Positions 44,756-55,306 of a stretch of DNA of 64,000 nucleotides are shown one piece after another. Position numbers and translations under genes: made by a program. The first letter of the stretch is position 1. Each line of letters begins with the position of its first letter. The DNA is from Heterodera schachtii (taxonomy: Eukaryota > Nematoda > Chromadorea > Rhabditida > Heteroderidae). The notes under the pieces were generated by a model. That model ran no database searches and had not been told where the DNA came from. It was given only the letters and a program-made list of their open reading frames with translations. The stretch is taken from positions 310,001 through 374,000 of the forward strand of contig SIJG01000128.1 in assembly GCA_023374025.1 (NCBI GenBank), read 5' to 3'.

Positions 44756-45633
44756 ATTTTCCATGGTAAAAGTGAAGAATACTGACAACTCCGATTTTTT
44801 TGTTGAATGATATATCATTCGACGCCTCTTGGTCTGTAAATAACGAATCCAAAAGAATTTTTTGGCGGAAACCATCTTGGGCCGAGTTATGGGCCCGGGA
44901 CTGAAGTGGCCAAATGGCTGTGGGACTGAACCGTCCAAAGCCTTAAAACACATAAAATGCAACCAAATCGATATCAATCGCTTCCTCTTGGTTTATAATT
45001 GCCAGGAATCCATTTCTGAGGGCGCGCAGCGCCCGCCTTGGCGAGCATGCGAAGACGGAGCAAGTAGTGGGGAGAGACGGAGGGCGGAGGAAGACGTCTG
45101 ACGAGCGCCACAGGCGGTTGACTGCGGGGGCCCGAAGGGCCCCCGCCAATCAGTCAACCGCCTGCGGATCACGCGCGGACTTCTTCCGGAGCCCGTAGTC
45201 TCGCCCCACCTACTGGCCGCCGTAGTCGAGTGTGCGGTGTTATGGCCAAAATACACTCTACAATTCACTTTTAATTTGTACACTCAGTCCATTACAATTT
45301 TTTATCAGGGTCATTTTTTGAGGTTTTGAGGACTCATAATTTTTGTCAATTTCCTTTTGGATCAAAAATTCTTTAGGATTCATCCTTTACATGCTGAGAG
45401 GAAGCGATTGATATCGATTTTGTTGCATTTTATGCGTTTTAAGACTTTGGACGGTTCAGTCCCACAGCCATTTGGCCACTTCAGTCCCGGGCCCATAACT
45501 CGGCCCAAGATGGTTTCCGCCAAAAAATTCTTTCGGATTCGTTATTTACAGACCAAGAGGCGTCGAATGATATATCATTCAACAAAAAAATCGGAGTTGT
45601 CAGTATTCTTCACTTTTTCCTTTTCCATTTTAA
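44756..45633. mobile_element. Large foldback element with ~240-bp arms
   Basis: The left arm (about 44756-44995) and right arm (about 45397-45633) are near-perfect reverse complements. Shared blocks include GAAGAATACTGACAACTCCG, GAATGATATATCATTC, AACTCGGCCCAAGATGG in opposite orientations and CAGTCCCGGGCCCATA. The spacer holds a second GC-rich hairpin (45112-45163: AGGCGGTTGACTG ... CAGTCAACCGCCT) and the 60-bp module at 45166-45225 also found in the COG7 intron element. Both arms carry mirrored short open frames, which is only a consequence of the inversion. No transposase is visible. Confidence 0.85.
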
Positions 45634-45977
45634 AAACCCAATAAAAAAATAATTATCAAAGACTTTTATTTTTTTATTTTATTCAATAAAGCAGCCCCTC
45701 AACAGTTTACGGAAGCATTGGCTGGGCACATCTATGCAAAAAAGTCGCCGTGGAGAAAAGGGAGAGAGGGGAGAAAAGCGAGAGAGAGAGGGATGAGAAA
45801 CGTTGGAAAGGGCAGAGAGTGGTGCAATTTCTAATGTCTGTCGTCGTCGTCTCTCCCCTCTTCACCTTGTTCTCTCCTTCCCCCATATTGAGTTCACCTC
45901 GCTTTTGCACATTTCTCTAAAGCACACACATTCAAGAAATAAATTGATAAATTAAAGCCCTAATCGACCGTTTTTCT

Positions 45978-46890
45978 ATGTGCAAAAATATGCTGCAATT
46001 CGAAGAGGTATGTCCTAATGTCGTCGATGATTCGCCATTAAATCTGTTCGTATCTTTCATGCAGGCAATGGCCCAATTCAACGCAATGTTTCCAAATTTG
46101 AATTCGTCCGTCGTTGAGACAGTGCTGCGCAATTACGACGGCGATGTAAGCAGAACCATCGACGAATTATTACGACGAAGTGGCCAAGAAGAAGGAAAGA
46201 ATTCGGAGACAGATGGAACGGCCAAAGAGTGTGTCCACTCCGCCGAGAGACCAATGTGCCAATGACGAGAAAATCGCCTTGCTGGTCCAAAACCGCGAGT
46301 TTCTGAGGTATCTCAGTCGCGACCCAAACTTCCAACGTGAAATGCTCGGCCGTTCCAATTCATCTGATCATCGACATGGCAGACGAACTCATCGGCACCA
46401 TTCTTCGATTCACCGAAGTCGCAATTTGCCCGTTCTCTTAACGTCGTCTCACACTTCCCAATCGCCTAATACAATCCGTTTTTTTCAAACACCCGCCGAT
46501 GTTATGACCAGTCCAGCGGAAGATTCTGTGGGACGTGTTCCTGAAGGACCTCTCGTCGAATTTCAGACAACGGAGCAAGAATTGGCAATTCCCGAGGGAC
46601 CTTTGATTGGTGAGCGGAAAAAAGGGTAAATTTTTTAGTCCGATGAATCAGATTACGTCGATTCGGAACATCGACCCGTTGCTGGTGGTTGGACGAAACG
46701 TTTGAAAGCCAAATTCACAACGGCAAAAAAGGGCTCTCAAACGACCGACTACGAATTAATGCAAACATCGTCACTTGATTCTTTTTCTGACCAGGAAATA
46801 CGGACGAGCATTGACGGAATGGACAGAGAAAGCAAAGGAATTATTTTGGGATTGGCCAGAAAGTTTGGGAAGATGAGAACAAATGACTAA
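45978..46890 (+). CDS. CUEDC1: CUE-domain protein, CUEDC1-like (one frameshift)
   Basis: A ubiquitin-binding CUE domain lies at the N terminus (FNAMFPNLNSSVVETVLRNY, then SRTIDELL). It is followed by two motifs conserved in CUEDC1: DEKIALLVQNREFLRYLSRD (about 46265-46325) and a C-terminal helix GIILGLARKFGKM. Exons: 45978-46007, 46065-46609, 46652-46890; the second intron is only 42 nt. Between the CUE domain and the rest the frame shifts by one base: about 46168-46171 needs one base fewer to read from TIDEL into YDEVAKKKERIRR. The shift cannot be an intron because both flanks are conserved. It is either a consensus indel error or a broken gene. The biochemical role of CUEDC1 is poorly known beyond ubiquitin binding. 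Convergent with the zinc transporter, 302 bp apart. Confidence 0.85.
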
Positions 46891-47192
46891 AGAAATTTTG
46901 GTTTTATATATAATAATGAAACATGGAGACGGAAAAAGTGAATGAATGAATTATATTTGCTAATAAATAATTTGGTTTTTTTTTCTAAAAAATTTATAAT
47001 TTAGTGTGAAAATTGAGAATTAACCTGGTCAAATTATAAAACAAAAGGTTTAGTTAGACCAGAAAAGAATATGTGTGTATTTCTAAGGGAAACATAAAAT
47101 CATTCCTTTCTTAAAGTTCCGAGGGTTCTCTTTCGAAATAAAAACAAATTAAAAAAATGTTGACTAGCAGAATTTCGATGCAACTTTAACTG

Positions 47193-48772
47193 TCACGGGA
47201 ATGTTTTACAAAATTTGCACTGAGAATGAATTTGTTCATGAATTTCTATTTGAATTGTTGTAAAGTGAATTTTATGACCGTTTTGAAGAAGTTTTGTGGC
47301 CGCCTTTGTCACTTCAATAAATTTGGATTCGTCGTCTGAAACAAAAAAATATAAAATTTTTAAAAAATAACAAATTACCAATAATCAGATGGGCAATTGC
47401 TGCGCTTCGTTCTGTGCCGACGCTCCAAAGATGCAAAGAGTGAACACCGCGGACGAAAGAAATGCCATTCAAATCGCGACGAATGGCGTCATAATCCAAA
47501 AAGGACGGAGTGCCTAAATGACGGGACAAATGAAATGAATGTAAACATGACAATTTCATTCCCCTAAATATACACATTTCACCAAGCTTCATTTTTTAAT
47601 TTTTTTATCCATAGGTTATGGCGTCCGATGAATAATTTTAAATTCCAAGACCAATTTTTGGTTTTATATAAATGTTAACCCAATGCGACGTACTTTCCAT
47701 TAAGACAAGAAAAATGTCTCGCGCGATGGGAACACTCGTGCAGAATACCACCAGAGAGAAGAAGTACGTGCAGAGGGGGTCGGCCAATTGAAAGTCCGTC
47801 CATCGGATGAGCAAAGCCGCGCTGAGCACGCCGATGCTTTGGATGAAGTCGCCCAAAACGTGGATAAATGCGGCACGAACATTCACATTTTCCTTTGGGC
47901 CATTCTCAGCGTCATTTACGGAACTTTTTAAAAAAATAAATTTGAAATAAACAAAAGATTTCACCTATTAGTAAAATGGGAGTGTCCGTGCGAAAACTGA
48001 GCGCCGCCGGTCGACCATTTTAAAAAAAGGACCATAACGAAGTTGAACACAATGCCAACCAACGCGGTGATGAACATAATTCGAGTGTCGACGGTCATTT
48101 GGCCACTAATTATCCGTTGAGTCGCGAAAACGATCTTCAAAATGTCAGAATCACAAAAAGATACCAACAAAAAAACACATTCCAAATAGTTTACCATGAG
48201 AATCGTAATTGTCCAAATGATAAAAATGCTCGCCAAAGCGCCAATAAATTCGGCCCGTAAATAGCCAAAAGTGAAACGACGATTAGCTAAATTTGGAGAA
48301 AAAAAAATAAATGGGCAAAAGAGGGACAATTACAGTTAACAACCGAAATGCGAATCATGAAGATGGAGATGAGAAAGGAGACCAAGTCGGTGAGAATGTG
48401 CCCCGAGTCAGCGATTATTGACAAACTGTTGGCCAAAACTCCGCCGACCAATTGGGCTGTGATGTGAAGCGCACTTATGACAACCACCAGCCAAAGAACT
48501 CTCTCCGGTGATCTTTTCTTAACGGAAATTCTCATTAAAATTGACAGTGAAAAAGGGAATAAAAAAAAGAAAATTATAAACGCTTTTACCTCCCTTTGGG
48601 ACAGCAAAAGTGTGTGGCAATGGTCACTCTGTGAGTGATTATTCTGCTCATCCGCCGATGTGTCCATTTCGCCTTCCGCGCCATTTACAACAAAATCATT
48701 TTCTTGGCTGTTATTTTCCATCGAATCAAGTAATCCGAAATGACTGTCATCAGTGGCGACATATTTTTTCAT
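47193..48772 (-). CDS. Zinc transporter of the cation diffusion facilitator family (ZnT/SLC30)
   Basis: Proton-coupled exporter moving Zn2+ from cytosol to organelles or outside. Start ATG 48772 (MKKYVATDD); stop TGA at 47193. Both metal-site motifs are present: HxxxD in TM2 (IADSGHILTDL) and in TM5 (HVLGDFIQSIGVL). Other hydrophobic segments are SPERVLWLVVVISALHITAQ (TM1), LRAEFIGALASIFIIWTITI (TM3), FITALVGIVFNFVMVLFLKW (TM4) and ADPLCTYFFSLVVFCTSVPI (TM6). A short His-rich loop between TM4 and TM5 (FSHGHSHF) and a cytosolic ferredoxin-like domain (GVHSLHLWSVG, KIHFTTIQIE) follow ZnT2/3/8-type architecture. The N terminus is acidic with a NNHSQSDHCH patch. I did not assign a specific C. elegans ortholog (ttm-1/cdf type). 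Confidence 0.92.
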
Positions 48773-49072
48773 TAAAAGGTCCAAAAGGAAAGATATTTTC
48801 TGAAAAATTTGTTACATTAAAGATTAAACTATTTATTTGAAAAAGCTATTTAGGGATAACGATTTTTAGCCTCTAAAAAAACCAAAAATAGGCACTAAAA
48901 AGCCTCAAATTTAGAAAATGACAAAATCTATTCAAAAAAGTAATAAAATTAAGCTAAATTAATATTGAGATAAATAATTAAAAACAAAATTCTTGTCAAA
49001 AAAAATATATAAATTTTGGAGATGAATTTTTCTGAAATTTTTCATTTCTTAGGGGTGTATTTTTGAATCGGC
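48773..49072. other. AT-rich 5' flank of the zinc transporter
   Basis: No coding or structural feature seen apart from A/T-rich low-complexity sequence up to the first MITE. Confidence 0.5.
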
Positions 49073-49449
49073 GGTACTAATGTAGTTTGTATCCGCTTTT
49101 TGGGTCAAAATTTTTCAAAATTTTTTTTTAATTTTTTATTGTCAGAAATGCTTTTAGATTAATGGAAATCCTAAAAAAATCGACGTGGCAGAAGTTCAAA
49201 CATGAACATAAAACGAGATTTGGCACTCACAGTTCACTTTTTTCCACATATATTTCTGATTTTTTGTGGCGTAAGCAATTTGGAGGACCGGATATTTTTT
49301 ATAATCTGTGGTCACAAATCGCTGAATTGTACCCAATAAACACCTAAAGCACTTTTTAATTGTATTTTAAGCATTTCTGACAATAAAAAATTTAAAAAAA
49401 ATTTTGAAAAATTTTGACCCAAAAAGCGGATACAAACTACATTAGTACC
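49073..49449. mobile_element. 377-bp MITE with ~85-bp inverted repeats
   Basis: Ends are GGTACTAATGTAGTTTG ... CAAACTACATTAGTACC. The inverted repeat continues inward about 85 bp (through GGGTCAAAATTTTTCAAAA and TTGTCAGAAATGCTTTTA). A perfect 8-bp duplication GAATCGGC flanks it (49065-49072 and 49450-49457). A 61-codon open frame in the centre has no recognisable motif. The size of the duplication suggests mobilisation by a hAT-type transposase. Confidence 0.9.
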
Positions 49450-49498
49450 GAATCGGCTTGGTTCTTGGGGGTGTATTTTTCTTTTTTATTACTAGGGT

Positions 49499-49858
49499 CA
49501 AGGGTGTAGGCAGGGGGGGGGGCTGAGGGGGCTAAAGCCCCCCCCTGAAACCCAAAAAGTAAAAAATTTCCAGTAAATTATTTTGAAATTTTAAGCAATT
49601 TTCTTAACAAAATTGCATTAAAATACTTTAAAATTTTCCCGGCGGCGCCTATCGGCACCGCCGGACCCCCATTTTACCATATTTTTGAAAAATGGAGGCC
49701 AAAAAATATTAATTTTTTGGCGAAAAACGGCGAAAAATTTTGTAAAATACACCCCCCATAATTCGGGATTTCAAAAAACCAAAAATACACCCCTAAAAAT
49801 CGAATTTTTGACTTCAACCCCCCCCCCCCCCCAAACAAAGGGTCTGGCTACGCCCTTG
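49499..49858. mobile_element. MITE, copy 2 of the family at 9301-9656
   Basis: A 360-bp element with ends CAAGGGTGTAG ... CTACGCCCTTG and a perfect 8-bp duplication ACTAGGGT (49491-49498 and 49859-49866). It aligns along its whole length with 9301-9656, including the internal GC-rich hairpin and the poly-G and poly-C tracts near the ends. Confidence 0.92.
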
Positions 49859-49866
49859 ACTAGGGT

Positions 49867-51821
49867 TGTAAATTATATGGATTAACATTTTTTTTTCTGC
49901 GCATATGCTATGAAGAAAGGGGCTCAAAAATAGCATTTCTGCGTTAAAATTTTTTGATTTGGTGAAGGTTTTTAGTCCATATAAATCCATATTTTGGGGA
50001 TTTTCGGGAATAAATCCATATTTCGCCATTTTTGCCATTTTAGTCCAAATTTCGGCCATTTTTGGCAAATTTTCACAAGAAAAATGCAAAAAAAAAAAAA
50101 GCGAAAAACATTTGGCGCCTTTTTTTAGGATTTTCGGAAAAATCCTTAACAAAAATGCACTAAAAACGAAAAATACACCCCTAAGAATCGACCCGAAAAT
50201 TTTCAGAAAATACACCCCTAAGTAATAAATTTTGGGCAAAACGCCAAATTGGTCAGGCTTTTTCAAATTTTTTTAGGTTTTTAGGCTCGAAAAATAAAAA
50301 CCTAGAAAATAGGCACTAATAACTCGAAGCGGGGCGTTCACTGATCTCATGCAACTAACAAATATAAAATTTGTTATGTTTGGCGCAGAATTTTTCTCTT
50401 TTGTTGTGCAAAATTTGAAGTGGAGCTCCTCCCTTCAAAACCAACACATCCATACTTTTTTGTATTAACAAAAAATGGTACGTCAAAATGAAAGATATAT
50501 TTTTCTCTGCATTCTCTATTTATTGGTTCATCTCTTGATTTTCGGATGATGTGCGGTTAAGAAGGATAAAAATTTTTCCGGGACTGGGTCCCAAAATTTT
50601 GATCGGTTCTATTTAGACTATCTGGTAATAAATACTAAAAATGTAAACTTTTTTAAACTGGGCTTTTCTTCGCAATAAATTTTTGAATATTTCAAATATT
50701 CAATGGCCCCTTCATACAAATACAATAATTAGAGATTGTTTGAATTTCGATTAGTACATAGATTCGGGTCACATTGTTCAACAATTAGTGGAGCATTGGA
50801 ATGGGAGAAATCGCCGGGGGTTATGGGAAGAGATCGACGGACGGGGGGGGGGGGAAAGATGGGATGAGATGAGATGCTTCGTTGTGCTGCCTTAGCCTTT
50901 TGACCACGCAAATTCATTTTGAGAGATTTCCTCGCCGCTTTGTCAATCCGCACGGACATCGAATAATTAAGAGTAATTAACCCATTGTTTTTCGACTCCC
51001 CCCCCCTTCCCTTCCCCAGCTAATTCCATGCCCAGAAATATATCTTCTTTAAATCCCATTATCTCTCCCTCTGTCCTTCCGTTTTGTGCCGTTCTTTGTC
51101 CGTCGTCCCTCGCCCATCCGCCGAAGACCATTCATTTATTCGCTACCTTCTCGTCCGTTTCCTTCCTCAACGCACCAAACAGATGAAACCAACCGGTTTT
51201 GTCCATCTCTCGTTTTCCCGCCAGCCCAACCCAATCGCCTAAAGTCCGCATTTATCGCCGTAGGGGATCATCCAAATCGATTGTGGAGCGTGAAGGGGGG
51301 AAAGGCTTAGATGGAAATGGGACGAATTAGGGATTGGTGGGCGGGATAGGGCGGGGAGAAGCGCCGGTACACAGAACAAAGGCACAGACAATGGGAGGAA
51401 AGTGATGGCACCCGCGGTTGCCCTTTGCTCCTCCCTTTTCCGTCATCATTTTGTCTGTCTTTCCCTCCTCCATTTCCGCTGAACTCTCTCCTCCCTCTTT
51501 TCCTTTTCTCCCCCTGTCAATCCATCGGCTGTCCCATCCGTCGCCGATCAGAGTCATCGACCTTGAGGGGCACAAAACAGTCCCAACACAAAAAGGGGGG
51601 GGGGGGGAAAGTATGGGATGGATGGGACCGGCTGACTGACCAATCGAACGAATGGCAAAGGAAAGGCGAAAGAATGGGAGAAAGTCACCGCCCATTTGGA
51701 GAATAAATCATTGACAGCACCAAACGATAGGCACAGTGTTTTAAATGTTCTTTTTAAGCTGAATGTTAGTGATCAAATAAGTTTTTCCGTTTGTGAAATT
51801 TAACGGCCGCAAAATCGGCGG
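49867..51821. other. Intergenic AT-rich then low-complexity DNA
   Basis: From 49870 to 50700 the DNA is AT-rich with fragments resembling the interior of the nearby MITEs (for example AAAAATACACCCCTAA). A minus-strand frame at 50729-50967 (ATG 50967; begins MSVRIDKAARKSLKM) is open for 76 codons but has no family resemblance. From 51000 to 51820 it is C/T- and G-rich with a G run at 51595-51608. No firm gene. Confidence 0.4.
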
Positions 51822-54800
51822 ATGGACCCTTTGAGACATTCGCCAGCCCACGAAAAACGGGTGGAACAGATCGAAATCATCGAGAGAACGGTGGAGGAAA
51901 GTCGGAGGTACTCTTAGGGAAAGTGCCCAAGGTGATCGCCTTTGGCTTCTTTTTTCGCTTATTTATTTTAATTTTGGCATTTCCCTCCCCCAATTTTTGT
52001 CATTTTCCCTTTTAATTTTTGCCTTTCCCTTTTCAGGCCCCTCACTTCCGAAGGTCTTTTCGTCTGTTTAATTCGTAATTCGAATTTCTTACTTCTCTTC
52101 AGAGTTGTTCAATTTCCAGCCCCAAAGTTCGGTACGTACTTCCAGCGAACGGATTCTTTTCCCGGACCCGGAAAAGAGGTTTCAGCTGACCAGCGAAAGG
52201 GACGCCGGGAGGGACTCGTCGCTGCTCTACAGCCCCTCAGGCAATCGTTTTGGAATTTAAAATTGCAATTTTCTTTTATTTAAGGCCAAAACTCATTCAT
52301 TGTGCGTGAGGCGCCGTTGCAACAGTCGACGCCCGAACGGAATCAACAGACGCACAAAAATGGACTCACAATCAGTCGGCACGGGTACGACGCTGACGAA
52401 GTGTTGAGTTTGGGTAGGTTAATTAAAGTTACATTTACAATTTAAAATTCAGAAAGGAGCGAAAGAGTGACGGAAACGCATGGACAAAAGGGACATCCGA
52501 CGAAGGACAGAAGCGTGGGGGAGACGAGCGGTGCCATCGTACGGCGAACACCGCCCCGGCGGGAGGACACCGCGACGAAGTCCATTCTTAAGACAGTGCC
52601 GCCGATGGCGTCCCCCGAGGGGACCGTAGGGGAAAATTCGTGGAGGAAAAGCCCCGCGTCGGTGGAAGGGTAAGCCGAGGGGAGGGAGAGAAAGGAACGG
52701 ATGTACAACAACAGATCAGTGCAGCGGAAGGACAGTTATCGGAGAATGCAGGTAAAGCAGGAGGAAGAGACTGATGTTCAGCAGCCAACATCATTTTACG
52801 GAGTGAGTGAAAGGGGGGAGGGAGGGAGACGGACGGACGGAGGAGGCGAATTGGCATTTAATGGGGAAAGGGGGTGGAGTTGGCTAAAGAATTAGATTTT
52901 ATTTATTTTTTGACTATTTTTTCTAATGCCTTTTCCTCAGATTTCTTCCCAAAACCCATGATTTCCATTTGTCTCTTTTCAGCAGTCTCCCAATGCGACG
53001 ATTCTGTCAAAGAGTTCAAAACAACTTTGGCCTGAAATGTTTAGCGCGGAGCATCGCGGAAAGAATTCATTGGCACGGATAAAAGGGTCAATTGCCGAAA
53101 TGAGCCGACAAATGAGGTGGAGAGTCAGTTGAATTAGCAAAAAAAAAACTAATCCGTTTTCCCCCGCAGCGACGGCGAATGGACCCCCCGCCTCGTCTCT
53201 CTGCTGTGCCTCGTCCTGCTTCTGCTGCTGCTCGTCCTGCTCCTCCTTTGGCTGCTTGTCTCTTCGCTTCTCCTCCATCGCTCCACCTTCGCCTTTTGGC
53301 TTTACCCTCCGCCGTGCGAAGAGTGCCAACGACGGAACGGCGGTGGAACTTCGGACACTCAGCAGCCGAGTCGGCTTTTCGTCCATTTGAACAGCCCGGC
53401 ACAGGCGCACTTCGAACTGATCGGAAACCCTCCGTTCAAGTCGAACTCATTCACTGCCGTTGATTTCGACACCGTTTGGCAAACAATTTCAATGATCAAA
53501 CAAAGCGTTGTTCCGTTTTTGTAAGGGATTTGTGGCCATCGCGGACCACGCGTTGACAGATGAGCAGGGAACACACACCACGTGCTTTGTGATGGAGTTG
53601 GACAGAAGCGCGATGCCGGACATGGATGTGTTGCAAGACGCACTGAGCAACACTTACAGCGAGGTGAGAAGGAGGGAGGGGGGATTAGCAATATTTGGTT
53701 TGGCGGAGATTTGGCCGATTGGTGAACGATTTGCCAATGTTTGGGGAGGGGAATTAGCAAAATTTGGGGGTGGAATTGTCCACTTTGTGAATGATTTGCC
53801 AGTGTTTGGGGTGGATTTGGCCAATTTGTGAATGATTTGCCAATGTTTGGTTGGCCAATCCCATTAATCCTTGTGCCATCCGTGCTCATTATCTCTCCCC
53901 CGTTCTCTTTGCCAGGTCCATTCTCAGTTCGGCTGGCAAGAATATTGGTGCGTTTCGCAACTTCGGTGTGCTTAGCTTTTTCCATTGAAGGCAATACGTA
54001 GCGGAAGAGGTCGACTCATCATTTGTTCTTCAGAAATTTCGCGATCGAATCGACGACTGTCAAAGGGCGACCAAATGGTACCGCCTCAAACACACCGTTT
54101 ACACCCGCGGTGGGCAATTAATTGGACACTTTGGGAATCATTAGCCGAATTCAAATCTTAAACAGAAATTGGATCCTTTGGAATTTGTTGAAATACCGTA
54201 ACCCCTTTGGATTTGGTCTCATGGCAAAACAATTTTTATGTTTTTTAGTTTTTTTTTAATATTTCGATTCAATGTCATTTTTAAGATGGGTGGGAATTTT
54301 TGTAACGAAAATCCCAAAATAGTGACTAAAACTCTTAATGAAAAAAGTACAAAAAAAAATATATTTAATTCACTGATTGCAGATGAATTATCGCTTTTTG
54401 AACTAAAGAAAAATTTATAGAGATTTTCTTTTTTAAGTCACTTTAAAAAAAACAAATAACTTTTTGCCATTTAACTAATTAAACTTTCCAAATTTCGATC
54501 TTTTAAGGGTATATTTTAATTTTTCATCCGTTTCTCATCAAATCTGATTAAAAATCCCCACTCTTTTGTCAGATTCTGCCTGTTACAATTGCTACGATTT
54601 CTGTCTCCCCGACTTCGCCGTCCTTCGGCGACAAAAATACGAAGACAAAATGTCATTGGGAATTCGAAGACTGAATTGTTTCCGATTGTTTGTGCCCGAA
54701 TGGGCAAAATACGAAGTACAAACGGACCCATCGGGCGGACATTGGCACTACCCAAAGCATACGGCACAAAAGACGCAAAGGGACGCGGAGGGAAATTGGG

Positions 54801-55072
54801 TGAATTGGCAAAAGGGCGGGGGAGGAGGACAAAGGCAGCCGGCGGAAGAGGAGGAGAAGCGGAGCAGCAGCAGAAGCGGAGGAGGGGACGGATTGAGAAA
54901 CGATTGGAAATTTAATGGGAATGGTTGTGAAAGGGAGAGAGAGAGAGGGGCGAAGAGAGAGAGGGAGAGAAAGACGGAGAGAGAGAGAGGGGGAGAGACA
55001 CACCGATCACTTGCCACCAACCGATACTTTCATTATGTAAAAAGTAAATTATGTAAAATGTCAATGCCATAA
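51822..55072 (+). CDS. BRICHOS-domain single-pass membrane protein
   Basis: Type II layout. The cytosolic N-terminal part is charged (start MDPLRHSPAHEKRVEQ; later ETHGQKGHPTKDRSVGE), followed by one Leu-rich membrane segment at about 53185-53270 (LVSLLCLVLLLLLLVLLLLW) and a lumenal BRICHOS domain. The BRICHOS core is rebuilt by splicing: NSFTAVDFDT joined in phase to GFVAIADHALTDEQG (55-nt intron ending 53526), then HTTCFVMELD, MPDMDVLQDAL and finally DDCQRATKWYRL, which carries the second conserved Cys. Exons then run through EYWQYVAEEVDSS to a last exon from 54573. BRICHOS acts as an intramolecular chaperone for an aggregation-prone C-terminal segment; here that part has Cys-rich (SACYNCYDFC) and then Gly/Glu/Arg repeat sequence. 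Exon 1-2 phase and one possible GC donor near 52242 are unresolved. Confidence 0.76.
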
Positions 55073-55306
55073 ATCATTATGGTAATATTTCTGGTGCTGT
55101 TGATAAAGTATAAATACCTCTTCGGTCTTAAAATGTGAGTGTCACTTAATAATAGAACATCTTTGGTTGCACTGTCTGTCCTTTGGCTTTTCCTTCTCAT
55201 TCTTCTCTTCTCCCTCGCTTTTCTCCTCTTTCTCTTCCCTTCGCTTTTCTCTCCCTTTTGGCGTTTCCATCGCTTTTCTCCTCTTTCTTTTCCCTTCGTT
55301 TTTCCT

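Noticed and set aside
44639..45644. Two similar short proteins on opposite strands in the foldback
   Set aside because: They are mirror readings of the inverted arms, not a duplicated gene; no domain or splice support.
46147..46181. A 35-nt intron in the CUE gene that would explain the frame change
   Set aside because: It would delete the conserved last helix of the CUE domain (SRTIDELL) and its acceptor (GACGAAG) is poor.
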